From: an uncultured Odoribacter sp.
Lineage (GTDB): Bacteria > Bacteroidota > Bacteroidia > Bacteroidales > Marinifilaceae
NCBI GenBank assembly: GCA_944321145.1
Contig: CALUKF010000033.1
Location: forward strand, 1 to 34,957
Direction: 5' to 3'
DNA: 34,957 bases
Shown here: piece after piece, positions 6,704 through 15,828 of the stretch
How the letters are laid out: every line of letters begins with the position of its first letter
How positions within the stretch are numbered: the stretch's first letter is position 1
Notes under the pieces: generated by a model
Told to the model about the DNA's origin: nothing
The model's input: only the letters and a program-made list of their open reading frames with translations
Database searches by the model: none
Translations under genes and position numbers: made by a program

Positions 6704-8248
6704 TTATTGTTTTTCACGATAAGTTACATCTACAACTTTGCCGAATCCAGAATATTCTTTATAGACGGTTGCAGGCTTTTCGTCCATTAAGGTTGGAATT
6801 TCCAGCATCCGCACAACTCCGCTTAATTCTTCTTGGCTTTTGCTACCTACGATTAAACGGTATTGCATGTCTGTACTGCCAGCCGGTTTGCTGTAATCTC
6901 CATAAATGAAAGTATTGAATTTCAGCATGGATATTTCGCTTTCCGGCAAATCGGTTCTTTCGCCTGTTGTAAATGCGATAGGTAATTGCCGGGACTTTTG
7001 GGTAATCATGTCATATTGGTAAATTTTATTACCTATGGCATAAAAAAGGAAATAAGAAATCGGGTGAATGGCAAAACAAGTTGCATCTTCAATTTCTGGG
7101 GCGTCAATTTGGTAATAATAATTAGCTGCTTGTTCTATTTCTCCATTACCTTGGATGTTAAAACCATGTAGCCATAATTTATTGTTTTCATCTTTGAGAA
7201 TGGCAAATATCATACCAGTTGTATTATTCAAGGTATTGCTCATATAAACAAATTCTTTCCCTGTTTCATATGCGAATTGATTTTCTGGAGCTGTAATGAG
7301 TCTCATGCTTGCCAAATTGCTATTTATTTGCACAAAACGTTTATTTGTTATGTCATAAAATAGGATGGCAGGATTTATTGAAAAGGCATCAGCGGGCAAG
7401 CCTATTGCAGGTGCTACTTCAAAATAATCATTTTCTCCTTCGATTTTATTAATAGGCATGCCATAAAGTGCTCCAAACATTAAATCATTTTTGGCAAAGA
7501 CGCCTTGATTGGTAATACAAATACGCCACTTGTTGTAATAGTTTCCTGCAAAACGTTGGATTTTTAATTCAGGATAGGATATGCCAAATTCGTATTCAAA
7601 GAGATTTTCTTTTTGATATTCTAAGTTGACAGGATCTAATTTAATAGCATCATCTTCACATATTAATATTGGTTGTTCACTAGCAATATAAATTGCTAGT
7701 TGTTTTGGACCTTTCCAAGTTGATAGAGGTGAATCATTCCAGATGTCGCGCACTATCATTTCGTCTTCTCCCGATAAAGAAATCATATCCAAACGACTTC
7801 CATTGTTTGTTTCTGAAAGGATCATCCAGCCTTCATCCAAAGCTGTTGACACTCGCATGTCGAAAGCCTGTCGCCAAGTGACATTTGTCTCTTTGTCTTT
7901 TACAAGAAAATAAACAGAATATTCTTGTTCCGGCAATTGAACAAAATATTCCAAATTGATTGTATTGCTGTCCAAAGTATAGGTGGTTTTGCCTTCTGCT
8001 GTTGCACCTTGTTTTACAACAGCCTGCCATTTAAATTCATAGCGACTTAAATCGTCATCCAATGTACCAGTGATTACGGGGTAGACTTTTAGGGAATCGA
8101 CGCCTTTGAATTTGTATTGCTTTTCTGTCGGGAAACCGGAAAATAAAACTTGGTTGATTTCTTTGTAATCATAATTGCCTAAATCCCTATAACAGGCTGC
8201 AAGAAGCAAGCTTATTAAAACTAACACTATTTGTTTTTGATTTTTCAT
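6704..8248 (-). CDS. PKD-like family surface lipoprotein of the sus operon
   Basis: The protein has 514 residues. The signal peptide ends in a lipobox, LLAAC, with the lipidated Cys at 19; the next residues YRDLGNYDY resemble the start of the PKD-like lipoproteins found beside SusC/SusD pairs. Residues about 50-140 look like Ig/PKD-like beta sandwiches (YEFKWQAVV; EYSVYFLVKD), and the remainder has the repeated short beta strands expected of a propeller-like or beta-rich domain. It should be tethered at the outer membrane and may help bind substrate on the SusD side. The ligand is unknown. It is spaced 13 bases from the preceding DUF4843-type gene and 8 from the thioredoxin-fold gene. Its base composition is AT-rich, like susD. 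Confidence 0.8.
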   Translation of the reverse strand: MKNQKQIVLVLISLLLAACYRDLGNYDYKEINQVLFSGFPTEKQYKFKGVDSLKVYPVITGTLDDDLSRYEFKWQAVVKQGATAEGKTTYTLDSNTINLEYFVQLPEQEYSVYFLVKDKETNVTWRQAFDMRVSTALDEGWMILSETNNGSRLDMISLSGEDEMIVRDIWNDSPLSTWKGPKQLAIYIASEQPILICEDDAIKLDPVNLEYQKENLFEYEFGISYPELKIQRFAGNYYNKWRICITNQGVFAKNDLMFGALYGMPINKIEGENDYFEVAPAIGLPADAFSINPAILFYDITNKRFVQINSNLASMRLITAPENQFAYETGKEFVYMSNTLNNTTGMIFAILKDENNKLWLHGFNIQGNGEIEQAANYYYQIDAPEIEDATCFAIHPISYFLFYAIGNKIYQYDMITQKSRQLPIAFTTGERTDLPESEISMLKFNTFIYGDYSKPAGSTDMQYRLIVGSKSQEELSGVVRMLEIPTLMDEKPATVYKEYSGFGKVVDVTYREKQ

Positions 8249-8261
8249 AACATTTCATTTT

Positions 8262-8993
8262 TTAATTCGTTACACTTTGTCCCATAGTCATTTTTTTGCC
8301 GTCATCCTCTAAAATAGGTTCTGGCAGATTATTAAGATAGTCATCCATGTATCTTGCAATGACTTGTATTCTGCCGAATGTCATATAAGTGTTGTCTAAA
8401 AATTTTTCGCGTGGAATATCCATTACATTACAAATTGTAGTAAATTTTTTAGCAGAGAATATTCCTAGCCAAGATTCATTCCAAGTGTCAGGTGCCTCCA
8501 AAATCATTTCATGAAAAAATATTCTATGTGAGAGTTTATTATAAATGATGGAAGAGCCTGTGGATGGTGCATCTTCTTTATATAATAAATTGAAATTTTC
8601 ATTTTCCAGTAATTCTATCTTAACTTCTTTAATTTCTTTTTGCAAGGCTTCCGTTCGTATTAGACAAACAGGAATTTCACAATAAACAGAGCCGGCAGGT
8701 ATTTCATAGGAATCATTTAAAGGTTGGTAGTCGATCCCTGCTTCTGCATTCGTATTTGTCACGTTTATATTTATATACCTAATTTCGTTGGAAACCTCTC
8801 CCATGACATTTACTCTTAATACGACTGTATCAATTTTATATTGCGAATCAATGTATGCAAATGAAACAACCGTAGAGTCTACAGTTTGGTCTAAATAGAC
8901 TACGTCCTTGCCTGACCATGTATCTAAATCTGAATTGCATCCTATGAATGCAAATGACAGGCATATTCCAATAATTATCAGTATTTTATTCAT
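8262..8993 (-). CDS. DUF4843-type lipoprotein of the sus operon
   Basis: The protein has 243 residues. The lipobox FIGC puts the lipidated Cys at 19, followed by NSDLDTWSGKDVVYLD. The YLD segment, the Calx-beta-like middle (VNVMGEVSN, GIDYQPLNDSYEIPAG) and the position between susD and a PKD-like lipoprotein match the DUF4843 family that recurs in such operons. The AGIDY...IPAG stretch is typical of these domains. It is predicted to be a surface accessory protein with unknown ligand. It lies 10 bases after susD in an AT-rich block. Confidence 0.8.
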   Translation of the reverse strand: MNKILIIIGICLSFAFIGCNSDLDTWSGKDVVYLDQTVDSTVVSFAYIDSQYKIDTVVLRVNVMGEVSNEIRYININVTNTNAEAGIDYQPLNDSYEIPAGSVYCEIPVCLIRTEALQKEIKEVKIELLENENFNLLYKEDAPSTGSSIIYNKLSHRIFFHEMILEAPDTWNESWLGIFSAKKFTTICNVMDIPREKFLDNTYMTFGRIQVIARYMDDYLNNLPEPILEDDGKKMTMGQSVTN

Positions 8994-9003
8994 AATTCAA
9001 TCA

Positions 9004-10443
9004 TTATCTAAAATCAGTTTCTACTTGTGGTAAAGGCATTTGATATTTTAGAGCATCCATCACTACGTCGTTCCCTAAAGCAGAAGGAATGGAGGGCATA
9101 TTTAGGCGTTTGTAATAAAAGAACAATTGTCCTTCGCCCCAAAATTCCTTTTGGTATTCGTTTAATAACTTATCGGGTATTTGTTCATAGGAGGTTAATC
9201 GGTCTAAACCCCGTGTCTCTAAAACTTTGTTTATACTGCTTAGTGCTTCTTCTTCATTTGTAGAAGCTTCCGCTAAAATGTAATACATCTCACTAATGCG
9301 AATTAGAGGTATTAAATAATTATAAAACTCTGTGTTTTCTACGCTTGCATATTTGTAAAAGCATTTGAAATCGTAATTTACCGCGTCTAACCAAAGCGGA
9401 GCATAACGCATATCTCTTGCGCTTAAGGCATCGAATATTTTATTAAGATATTCGTTTGATGTTTTGAATATTTGAAAATCACCTAATTCTGGGGAAAAGT
9501 AACTGATGAAAATATTATTTCTTTGAGAATTTTGTAGCGCAAACAATAATTCGGAAGAAAATACTCTGTCGGGAGTTTTTGAATTACCAACGACGCTTGT
9601 GTAATCCGTGAACGGAAAATAGGCTTCTTGGATACCTGTCACAATGCGAGCGGCTTCGCATGCTTTTTCATTTTCGCCAGCATAAAGATAAACTCTTGCC
9701 TGCAAGGCTTTTACTGCATAGTAATTTAAACGCATGTTTCTAAAGCGCCAATAGTTTTCCGCATCTGTTTCTGCTTCTGTGGTTAAGGGACCTTGTTTTA
9801 TTACGGGATCATTTGCCAAACGCTGCTCTGCTTCATGTAAATCTTTCAATACTAATTCCACAATTTCTGTTGCTGGCAGTAGATCTGAGGCAGACAAAGC
9901 GTATTCAGTGTTATAGCAGATAGAACGGTCATTTTTATTTGTCAGGTAAACTGGACCGAACAGACGTAACAGGTCAAAATGTAAAAAAGCACGTAAGGCA
10001 TAAGCTTCTCCTGTAATCCAATTGTAATGTTCTCCTGAAAAAAGCTCTTTCTTCTCATCAGCATTAGATAATATTTTATTGACGTTTAAGATTAATGCGT
10101 ATGCTTCTTTCCAAATGTTTTCTGCAACCTCTTCAGCATAGTCTGAGGTATAATTGAACTGCTCCAATTGATAATAATCAGCTTGTTCGCCTGCTGAAGA
10201 AAATTGATAGCGTTGCGCTAATATTTCTACTGCATTGAATAATAATTCTCCACCATATAATGATGACTGGTTCATTTCAACATAAACGCCGTTTAAGGCT
10301 TGCATGAAACCAGATTCTGTTTCAAACAATTGTTCTTCAGATACAGAATCCACAGGCTGTATGTCTAGCCAACTCTCACAACTAACATTCACAGCAAAGA
10401 ATGTCAGTAAAATCATGATTTTTATATATCTTTCCATATTCAT
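9004..10443 (-). CDS. SusD/RagB-family outer membrane lipoprotein
   Basis: The protein has 479 residues, usual for SusD homologues. The lipobox VNVSC gives a lipidated Cys at 22, followed by ESWLDIQPVDSVSEEQLF, the hallmark N-terminus of RagB/SusD proteins. The TPR-like helical core is visible (GEAYALRAFLHFDLLRLFGPV near residue 150), as is the C-terminal LIRISEMYYILAEA helix. SusD caps the SusC barrel on the cell surface and captures substrate. The gene starts 4 bases after the susC stop codon, so the two form the expected pair. No polysaccharide-degrading enzyme is nearby, so the substrate (glycan, peptide, metal complex) cannot be named. Confidence 0.95.
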   Translation of the reverse strand: MNMERYIKIMILLTFFAVNVSCESWLDIQPVDSVSEEQLFETESGFMQALNGVYVEMNQSSLYGGELLFNAVEILAQRYQFSSAGEQADYYQLEQFNYTSDYAEEVAENIWKEAYALILNVNKILSNADEKKELFSGEHYNWITGEAYALRAFLHFDLLRLFGPVYLTNKNDRSICYNTEYALSASDLLPATEIVELVLKDLHEAEQRLANDPVIKQGPLTTEAETDAENYWRFRNMRLNYYAVKALQARVYLYAGENEKACEAARIVTGIQEAYFPFTDYTSVVGNSKTPDRVFSSELLFALQNSQRNNIFISYFSPELGDFQIFKTSNEYLNKIFDALSARDMRYAPLWLDAVNYDFKCFYKYASVENTEFYNYLIPLIRISEMYYILAEASTNEEEALSSINKVLETRGLDRLTSYEQIPDKLLNEYQKEFWGEGQLFFYYKRLNMPSIPSALGNDVVMDALKYQMPLPQVETDFR

Positions 10444-10447
10444 TTAT

Positions 10448-13400
10448 TTAAAAACTTACAGAAATTTGTGTAGAAACCGTTCGGGCAAAGGGATATTCAA
10501 TACCTCTCTCGGCTTTTACCGTTGATATTCTAAAGATGTCGTTCATGTTAGCTTGTAATCTCAAAGAAGAAAAGCCTGCTCTTTCAATCCATTTTTTGGG
10601 GAAATCATAACCCAGCGAGAAAGATTCTCCTTCCAAGAAATTTTGTCTTTGCACAAAGCGTGAAGACATATTTGTTGTTTCTGTTAAAGAAATTCCTTTG
10701 AATTGGGCGTGTTGTCCCGGTTCCGTCCAACGGTCGTATAATGCCCGCGCGTCTTGGTTGTATTTTAGACTATTTACTGAAATGTTTTCCACTTTTGTGT
10801 ATAACGCCTCATTGAAAATGTCTCCGCCAAAGCTATAGCGCAAATACACAGAGAAAGAAAAACCTTTGTAGTACAATGTACTTCCGATAACACCTTCCAA
10901 ATCCGGTTCTGTATTGCCGACTTCCACTTCATCTTTAGCATCATACGTAAAAGTATATGTACCATCTTTCTTCAAGAAAACTTCTTGCCCTGTTGCAGGG
11001 TCTATCCCCAAGGAGCGTACTGCCCATAAAGCAGTAGGACTTCCTCCGTCATAGTAACGTTCGAGGCTGCTGTTGGTGTTTTGTTTATTAAAATAATCAA
11101 GATTATTGCCAATGTTCCGATATTCTGCTGTTTGGTGACGGAAATTTAAACTCAAAGTCCAATTGATACCTTCTTCCAAACGCAATATAGGAGAATATTT
11201 GACTGTGCCGCTATAGCCTTTGGTACATTGTTTGCCCATATTGGTCGTTATGGTTGTTACACCTACAGATGCCGGCACATTAATCATGGCTAACAAAGGA
11301 TCGGTTTTTTTCTGATAATAGTCAAAATTAATATTGAATCGATTGTTGAAAAAAGACAGGTCAGCTCCGATGTTTTTATCTAAAGTCTTTTGCCATTTTA
11401 AATTGGGATTTCCCAGACCTTCTATAATCATACTTGTCCCAAAGTTGTTTTGTATCCAATTGTTGAAAGAGTAAGTTGTGAAGGATTGATAGGCATCAAA
11501 ACTCTGGTTTCCAGGATTACCAATGGAAGCCCTGATTTTAATCAACCCTATCCAATCTTTATCTCGTAAGAAAGATTCATTATGCAAATTCCAAGCAAGC
11601 CCAACAGACCAGGTTTCATCGTAGTGCTGATCTCGTCCAAACACAGAGGAACCATCTAAGCGTATATTGGCATCCAGAAGATAACGATTGTCGTAGACAT
11701 AACCGAAATTTAAATAATAGCTATTGGAGCGTGTTATTGATTCAGTATAATCCGGTTTACTTCCATCTTGGAAACCGGTAGCGAAAGAAGGGCGATCGAA
11801 ATTTCCATCAGGGAAACCGACTGCTGTGTAGCCGTCTATCTTTGTCTCGTCTGAACGTAAATTGGCACCTGCAACAACATTGATTTGATGTACTTCGTTC
11901 AATAAATCACCATAAGTTATTGTAAATTCTCCGTCATAATACCAATTGTCTGTTTCTGCTAACAGATAACTTCCTTTTCGGTTGCGGGCATAGCTATCAA
12001 ACATAGTGTGCTGCGGGGATAAGAATTTTTCATTTCGGTCAACACTTTTCCCCAAGCCAATTCTTGCCCGTACTCTTAAAGCATCTATCGGTTGCCATTC
12101 TGCATTAAAGTTATTGACAAAATTAACTTTTCGAGCTTTGTCAAAGCTATTTAAACTGGCATTATATAATGGATTTTCTATTGTATAATGCTGCCGAGTG
12201 AATGTGTTATACTCCTCTAAATAGCGCTCAATCTTGCCGGTGGAATCTCGTTTTTCAAAATAAGGATTTGCTTTTGCATATTCTTCGAAACTTACTGTTG
12301 GGTTTTCTTTTGTAGTGTACTCAAAAGACATTTTGTTGTAAAAACGGATTTGATTTTTCCGATAACTTAAGTCGAAATTCATCCCTAAAAGTTTATTTCC
12401 TGATTGTTTCATTACACCCTGAGTCCCGTTATATGTAATTCCTAATCCATAACGCACCGTTTCATCACCACCTTCTGCATAAATATTGTGTTTTTGTATA
12501 AAAGCTAAATGCAAAGGCTCAGATAACCAATACGTGTCTACTCCACGAGCGATGTTTGCCTGATGCAAATTAAAAAGGCTGTCCAAAAATAATTGTTCTT
12601 GTGCATCTCCTAGCTCTAGATATTGTGATATATAAAAACCGGCTTTTTGTTCAAATTCTAGTTTCTCTCTGGCATTCATCAAATTGTAACCTGTCAAATC
12701 CGGTATTGATAATGAAAAATTGCCGTTATAAGAAAATCTGAACTTGCCAGGTTCAGGCATTTTTGTTTCAATAACTACTACTCCATTGGCTGCTTTTGAA
12801 CCATATAATGCGGTTGATGCTGCGTCTTTCAGTATAGTTACTGATGCCACTCTATCCATGTTTAAGTCAACAACGGTCTGCAAATCAGTTTCAAAGCCAT
12901 CTAAAATAAATAACGGTTGATTGGGATCCGTATCATATTGTTCTCTCAAACCTACAATACTACTCTTACCACGAATTTCAATATCCGGCAATCTATTAGG
13001 ATCAGACCCCCAATCGTTATTTTCCATAATTACAAAAGAAGGATCCAATGTTTTCAGACTTTGAATCACATTTTGCCCTCCAACCATTTTTAATTCTTCA
13101 GTTTTAAAAGTGGAGGAAGAACCCGTAAAACTTTCTTTTTTACGCGTGAAAATACCAGTTACTACGACTTCGTCCATCTCTGAAACTTCTTCATACAGGG
13201 TTACATGGATTTCTGTGCGGTTGCCAACTAATTCCTCACAGGTTTTCATGCCCAGCATGGAGAAGACCAAGGTGTAATTCCCTTCTGGTAGTGTCAGTGT
13301 GTACTTGCCGTCTGCATCTGTGGCAGTACCTAAAGTTGTACCTTTCACGACGACAGCAACCCCCGGCAGCGGCTGGCCGCTTTCGTCGGTGACTTTGCCG

Positions 13401-13804
13401 GAGATGGTTTTCTCTTCGGGAGTCTGGGCGGTGGGTTGCGGGCGGTCTTTGATGACGATGACGTCCCGCTGAATTTCGAAGGTCATGGGCGTGCCTTCCA
13501 AGATTTGCTGGAGGGCAGCGTCCAGGGTAGCGTCAGTGAGTTGCACGGCGTCTTTTTGTTCCTGCCGAGCTTTTTCCACACTGTAAAAGAAGCGCATGCC
13601 CGTCTGGGCTTTCAGCTCTTTTAGTACTTGCTCCAAGGTAACGTTGCGCATGTCTAACGAAACCTTTACATTCTGTGCCCGCCCCATGCCAAAGGCGCTG
13701 AATTGCAGGCATAAAACCAATAGTAATCCTAATCGTGTCATTTTTGACCATTTTTTCCAATGAATAACGGGGACTCCCCGTCCGTACGAATGAAATTTTT
13801 TCAT
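10448..13804 (-). CDS. SusC/RagA-family TonB-dependent transporter with STN signalling domain
   Basis: The protein has 1118 residues. It has an extended signal peptide (hydrophobic core about 23-37, cleavage after GRA at about 44), an STN domain (about 46-120, FSVEKA-like FFYSVEKA), a carboxypeptidase-regulatory-like beta domain (about 133-212, ISGKVTDESGQPLPGV), a TonB-box-like EVVVTG (about 214-219), the plug with ILKDAASTALYGSKAANGVVVI, and a beta-barrel ending in F. The STN domain marks a transducer that signals to a FecR protein, and fecR and an ECF sigma gene lie just upstream. The first 220 codons are clearly GC-richer than the rest of the gene. The start MKKFHSYG with a long basic leader is normal for Bacteroidales members of this class. 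Confidence 0.95.
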   Translation of the reverse strand: MKKFHSYGRGVPVIHWKKWSKMTRLGLLLVLCLQFSAFGMGRAQNVKVSLDMRNVTLEQVLKELKAQTGMRFFYSVEKARQEQKDAVQLTDATLDAALQQILEGTPMTFEIQRDVIVIKDRPQPTAQTPEEKTISGKVTDESGQPLPGVAVVVKGTTLGTATDADGKYTLTLPEGNYTLVFSMLGMKTCEELVGNRTEIHVTLYEEVSEMDEVVVTGIFTRKKESFTGSSSTFKTEELKMVGGQNVIQSLKTLDPSFVIMENNDWGSDPNRLPDIEIRGKSSIVGLREQYDTDPNQPLFILDGFETDLQTVVDLNMDRVASVTILKDAASTALYGSKAANGVVVIETKMPEPGKFRFSYNGNFSLSIPDLTGYNLMNAREKLEFEQKAGFYISQYLELGDAQEQLFLDSLFNLHQANIARGVDTYWLSEPLHLAFIQKHNIYAEGGDETVRYGLGITYNGTQGVMKQSGNKLLGMNFDLSYRKNQIRFYNKMSFEYTTKENPTVSFEEYAKANPYFEKRDSTGKIERYLEEYNTFTRQHYTIENPLYNASLNSFDKARKVNFVNNFNAEWQPIDALRVRARIGLGKSVDRNEKFLSPQHTMFDSYARNRKGSYLLAETDNWYYDGEFTITYGDLLNEVHQINVVAGANLRSDETKIDGYTAVGFPDGNFDRPSFATGFQDGSKPDYTESITRSNSYYLNFGYVYDNRYLLDANIRLDGSSVFGRDQHYDETWSVGLAWNLHNESFLRDKDWIGLIKIRASIGNPGNQSFDAYQSFTTYSFNNWIQNNFGTSMIIEGLGNPNLKWQKTLDKNIGADLSFFNNRFNINFDYYQKKTDPLLAMINVPASVGVTTITTNMGKQCTKGYSGTVKYSPILRLEEGINWTLSLNFRHQTAEYRNIGNNLDYFNKQNTNSSLERYYDGGSPTALWAVRSLGIDPATGQEVFLKKDGTYTFTYDAKDEVEVGNTEPDLEGVIGSTLYYKGFSFSVYLRYSFGGDIFNEALYTKVENISVNSLKYNQDARALYDRWTEPGQHAQFKGISLTETTNMSSRFVQRQNFLEGESFSLGYDFPKKWIERAGFSSLRLQANMNDIFRISTVKAERGIEYPFARTVSTQISVSF

Positions 13805-13875
13805 AACTTTGAGTACTTCATTTTTAAATTAAACTTTATTGTAAATGCGGGTATTTGTTGGCGCAGTGCCCGCGT

Positions 13876-15027
13876 TTATTTTTTGTTGACTATTACGATG
13901 TTGTCCTTTATTTGGAAGCGGATGTCGCCGCCGGTCTCCATGAAATGCAAGAAGACGTCGAAGGTCTCATACCGTTCCAGGTCGCCGGTGAAATGGAGTT
14001 GTTTTACCTTTTCGTCGGTGTATATGACATCGATGTTGTACCACCGTTGCAGGGTGGACATGATTTCTTCGACAGAAGCGTTTTCAAAAATGTATTTTCC
14101 ATTCCGCCATTCGGTGTAGAGCCGGGTGTTGACTTGACGCGCATGCAGGTGCTGCCCTTCGACATCTTCCAAAAGGAAACCGGGACGCAGTTCGCGGCTT
14201 TCTTGCTGTTTCCCGGCAGTGGTGTAGCGCACTTTTCCGCTCTCCAGCACGGTTACGACTTTCTTTTCCTCGGCATAGTCCCTGACGTTGAATGCTGTGC
14301 CTAATACTTGAATGCAACCCCGTGTGGTGTTGACTAAAAAAGGTTGTTCTGCATTGGGAGCTACTTCGAAGTAAGCTTCGCCTTGGAGGAATACTTCCCG
14401 CGTTTTGCCGTTGAAGTTCACGGGGTATTTCAACCGGGTGTCTGCGTTCAGCCAAACTTGAGTGCCGTCTGCCATGGTCAGGTGGAATTCGCCTCCGCGA
14501 GGAATGGCGATTTCATTGTAAAGTGTTTCTTGGCTTTGGGTTGTGTCACTGTAAATCAAGCTTCCATTGGCTGCTTCTATACGAGTGCCGTTGCTTTCTT
14601 GCAGTTGGCGGTTTAGGTTTTCCAATTCAATACGTTCGCCATTGCTAAGGGTGATGACGGCTTTGCTGCTGCCCGGCAGGATGGGTTGTACGGTTGCCAT
14701 CTCGACGGGAGCTTTAACGGGTGTTGCCGGTTGGTAGAACCACCAAGCCATGCCTCCGCAACCGATGAGCAATGCAATGGCTGCTGCATTCCGCAGGCGG
14801 CGGAGTATGATGCGACGGCGTGTCCTCCGTACAAATTCGAGATAGGCTTCGCGAGCATTGAAAGGTTCCTCTTCTTCCATGCGTGCCCGGAGGACAGCCC
14901 GGTCGGCAGCGGCTATGGGATAACGCTTGATGAGCGCAGCTAATTCCTGGCGTTCTTTTTCGGTGAGCGCGCCTAAGAAATCCTTGTAAATCAGGTCTGA
15001 TAATATGTCTGGCAGTTCCTTTTTCAT
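13876..15027 (-). CDS. FecR-family anti-sigma factor
   Basis: The protein has 383 residues from the ATG at 15027 (MKKELPDILS). A longer frame to 15087 adds 20 residues lacking homology features, so the shorter start is preferred. The N-terminal cytoplasmic region (about 1-80) should hold the sigma factor, a single membrane segment follows (about 83-102, AAAIALLIGCGGMAWWFY), then the periplasmic FecR domain (about 165-265, GEFHLTMADGTQVWLN, GEAYFEV, VLGTAFNVR) and a C-terminal DUF4974-type STN-like domain (about 305-383). It relays the signal from the SusC STN domain to the sigma factor. It lies between the sigma gene and susC, 71 bases before susC. Confidence 0.93.
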   Translation of the reverse strand: MKKELPDILSDLIYKDFLGALTEKERQELAALIKRYPIAAADRAVLRARMEEEEPFNAREAYLEFVRRTRRRIILRRLRNAAAIALLIGCGGMAWWFYQPATPVKAPVEMATVQPILPGSSKAVITLSNGERIELENLNRQLQESNGTRIEAANGSLIYSDTTQSQETLYNEIAIPRGGEFHLTMADGTQVWLNADTRLKYPVNFNGKTREVFLQGEAYFEVAPNAEQPFLVNTTRGCIQVLGTAFNVRDYAEEKKVVTVLESGKVRYTTAGKQQESRELRPGFLLEDVEGQHLHARQVNTRLYTEWRNGKYIFENASVEEIMSTLQRWYNIDVIYTDEKVKQLHFTGDLERYETFDVFLHFMETGGDIRFQIKDNIVIVNKK

Positions 15028-15102
15028 CTGTTTTACTTTTATTCTGTCTGCTGATAAAATCCCAAAACAGAAAAAGGAGTACCTCAAAAACGGAAAAAAA
15101 TT

Positions 15103-15699
15103 TCAAATCTGTATAAGTCCTGCCGGCGGAGGAGTTTTGGCAAGGATGAAAAGCAGGATAAGGTCTGCCCCCAATTCATCGCGGATGTAGTTATAGGCTT
15201 CTTTTTTGTGCTTCTTGACTGCGTGGATGGTGACGCCCATTGCTTCGGCGATTTCTTCGTTACTCATGTCTTTCATGCTAAGGCGAATAACTTCGCGGCG
15301 TTTGGGCGGCATGGCATCAATCAGTTTGTTGAGTTTCCGGCAAACTTCTTCCATCACCATGTTGTTGAGTGAGGCATAGGCATCTTCTGTGGTGTCTGTG
15401 AAAAATGCCCATTCACGCAGGCGTTTGTCCTCGCGGTCTTTGTCGCGCAGAAATTGAAGGGAATTGTTATTGACAGCACGGTAGAGGTAGAGCCGGAGAA
15501 GGGATTCGTTGTCAAAAAGAATGGGCTTTTCCCAGAGATTGATAAAGGTGCGTTGGACGATGTCTTCAGCCTCTTCGTTGTCGTTCAGGATTTTTCGGGC
15601 ATAGTGGCACAAGGGGGTATAATACCGGAGGTAAAGTTGTTTCCATGCTTCCGGTTTCTTGTCGTAAATGTCTTTGAGAAAATCTTTTCCTGTGTCCAC
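15103..15699 (-). CDS. ECF-family RNA polymerase sigma factor
   Basis: The protein has 198 residues, with region 2 (LYLRYYTPLCHYARKIL, EEAEDIVQRTFINLWE, about 20-60) and region 4 (LIDAMPPKRREVIRLSMKDMSNEEIAEAMGVTIHAVKKHKKEA, about 125-170). It has the form of the Bacteroidota ECF factors paired with FecR. It should direct RNA polymerase to the adjacent susC operon when FecR releases it. The stop codon lies 75 bases before the fecR start. The C-terminal tail (LGADLILLFILAKTPPP) is hydrophobic, which is common in this group. On the other side it is divergent from the TPR gene. Confidence 0.95.
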   Translation of the reverse strand: MDTGKDFLKDIYDKKPEAWKQLYLRYYTPLCHYARKILNDNEEAEDIVQRTFINLWEKPILFDNESLLRLYLYRAVNNNSLQFLRDKDREDKRLREWAFFTDTTEDAYASLNNMVMEEVCRKLNKLIDAMPPKRREVIRLSMKDMSNEEIAEAMGVTIHAVKKHKKEAYNYIRDELGADLILLFILAKTPPPAGLIQI

Positions 15700-15725
15700 G
15701 GCTTTTTCAATTCAGTTTGGAGTTC

Positions 15726-15733
15726 CAAAAATA
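15726..15733 (-). promoter_or_regulatory. Candidate -7 box of the sigma factor gene
   Basis: On the minus strand the sequence is TATTTTTG, a full TAnnTTTG match, 26 bases before the sigma start codon. No TTTG is found 19 bases upstream, so support is partial. Confidence 0.35.
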
Positions 15734-15774
15734 GTATTCTTTGGGCAAAAAACCGTTATCTTGTGGAAAAAATA

Positions 15775-15803
15775 TTTGTTCTTTTGTTTTTTGCGTATCT
15801 TTG
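15775..15803 (+). promoter_or_regulatory. Promoter of the TPR protein gene
   Basis: TTTG at 15775-15778 and TATCTTTG at 15796-15803, separated by 17 bases, match the Bacteroidota -33/-7 promoter with slightly short spacing. The box ends 25 bases before the ATG at 15829. Confidence 0.6.
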
Positions 15804-15828
15804 CAGGCGCAATTCAAAAGAGACGGTT

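Noticed and set aside
12200-13804. Frameshift or two-gene split at the composition break in susC
   Set aside because: The frame is continuous and the domain order is normal for an STN-type SusC, so the break is compositional only.
15454-15828. Upstream extension of the TPR gene
   Set aside because: It overlaps the sigma factor gene in antisense and contains the TPR promoter; MANFFKSLFF at 15829 is the sensible start.
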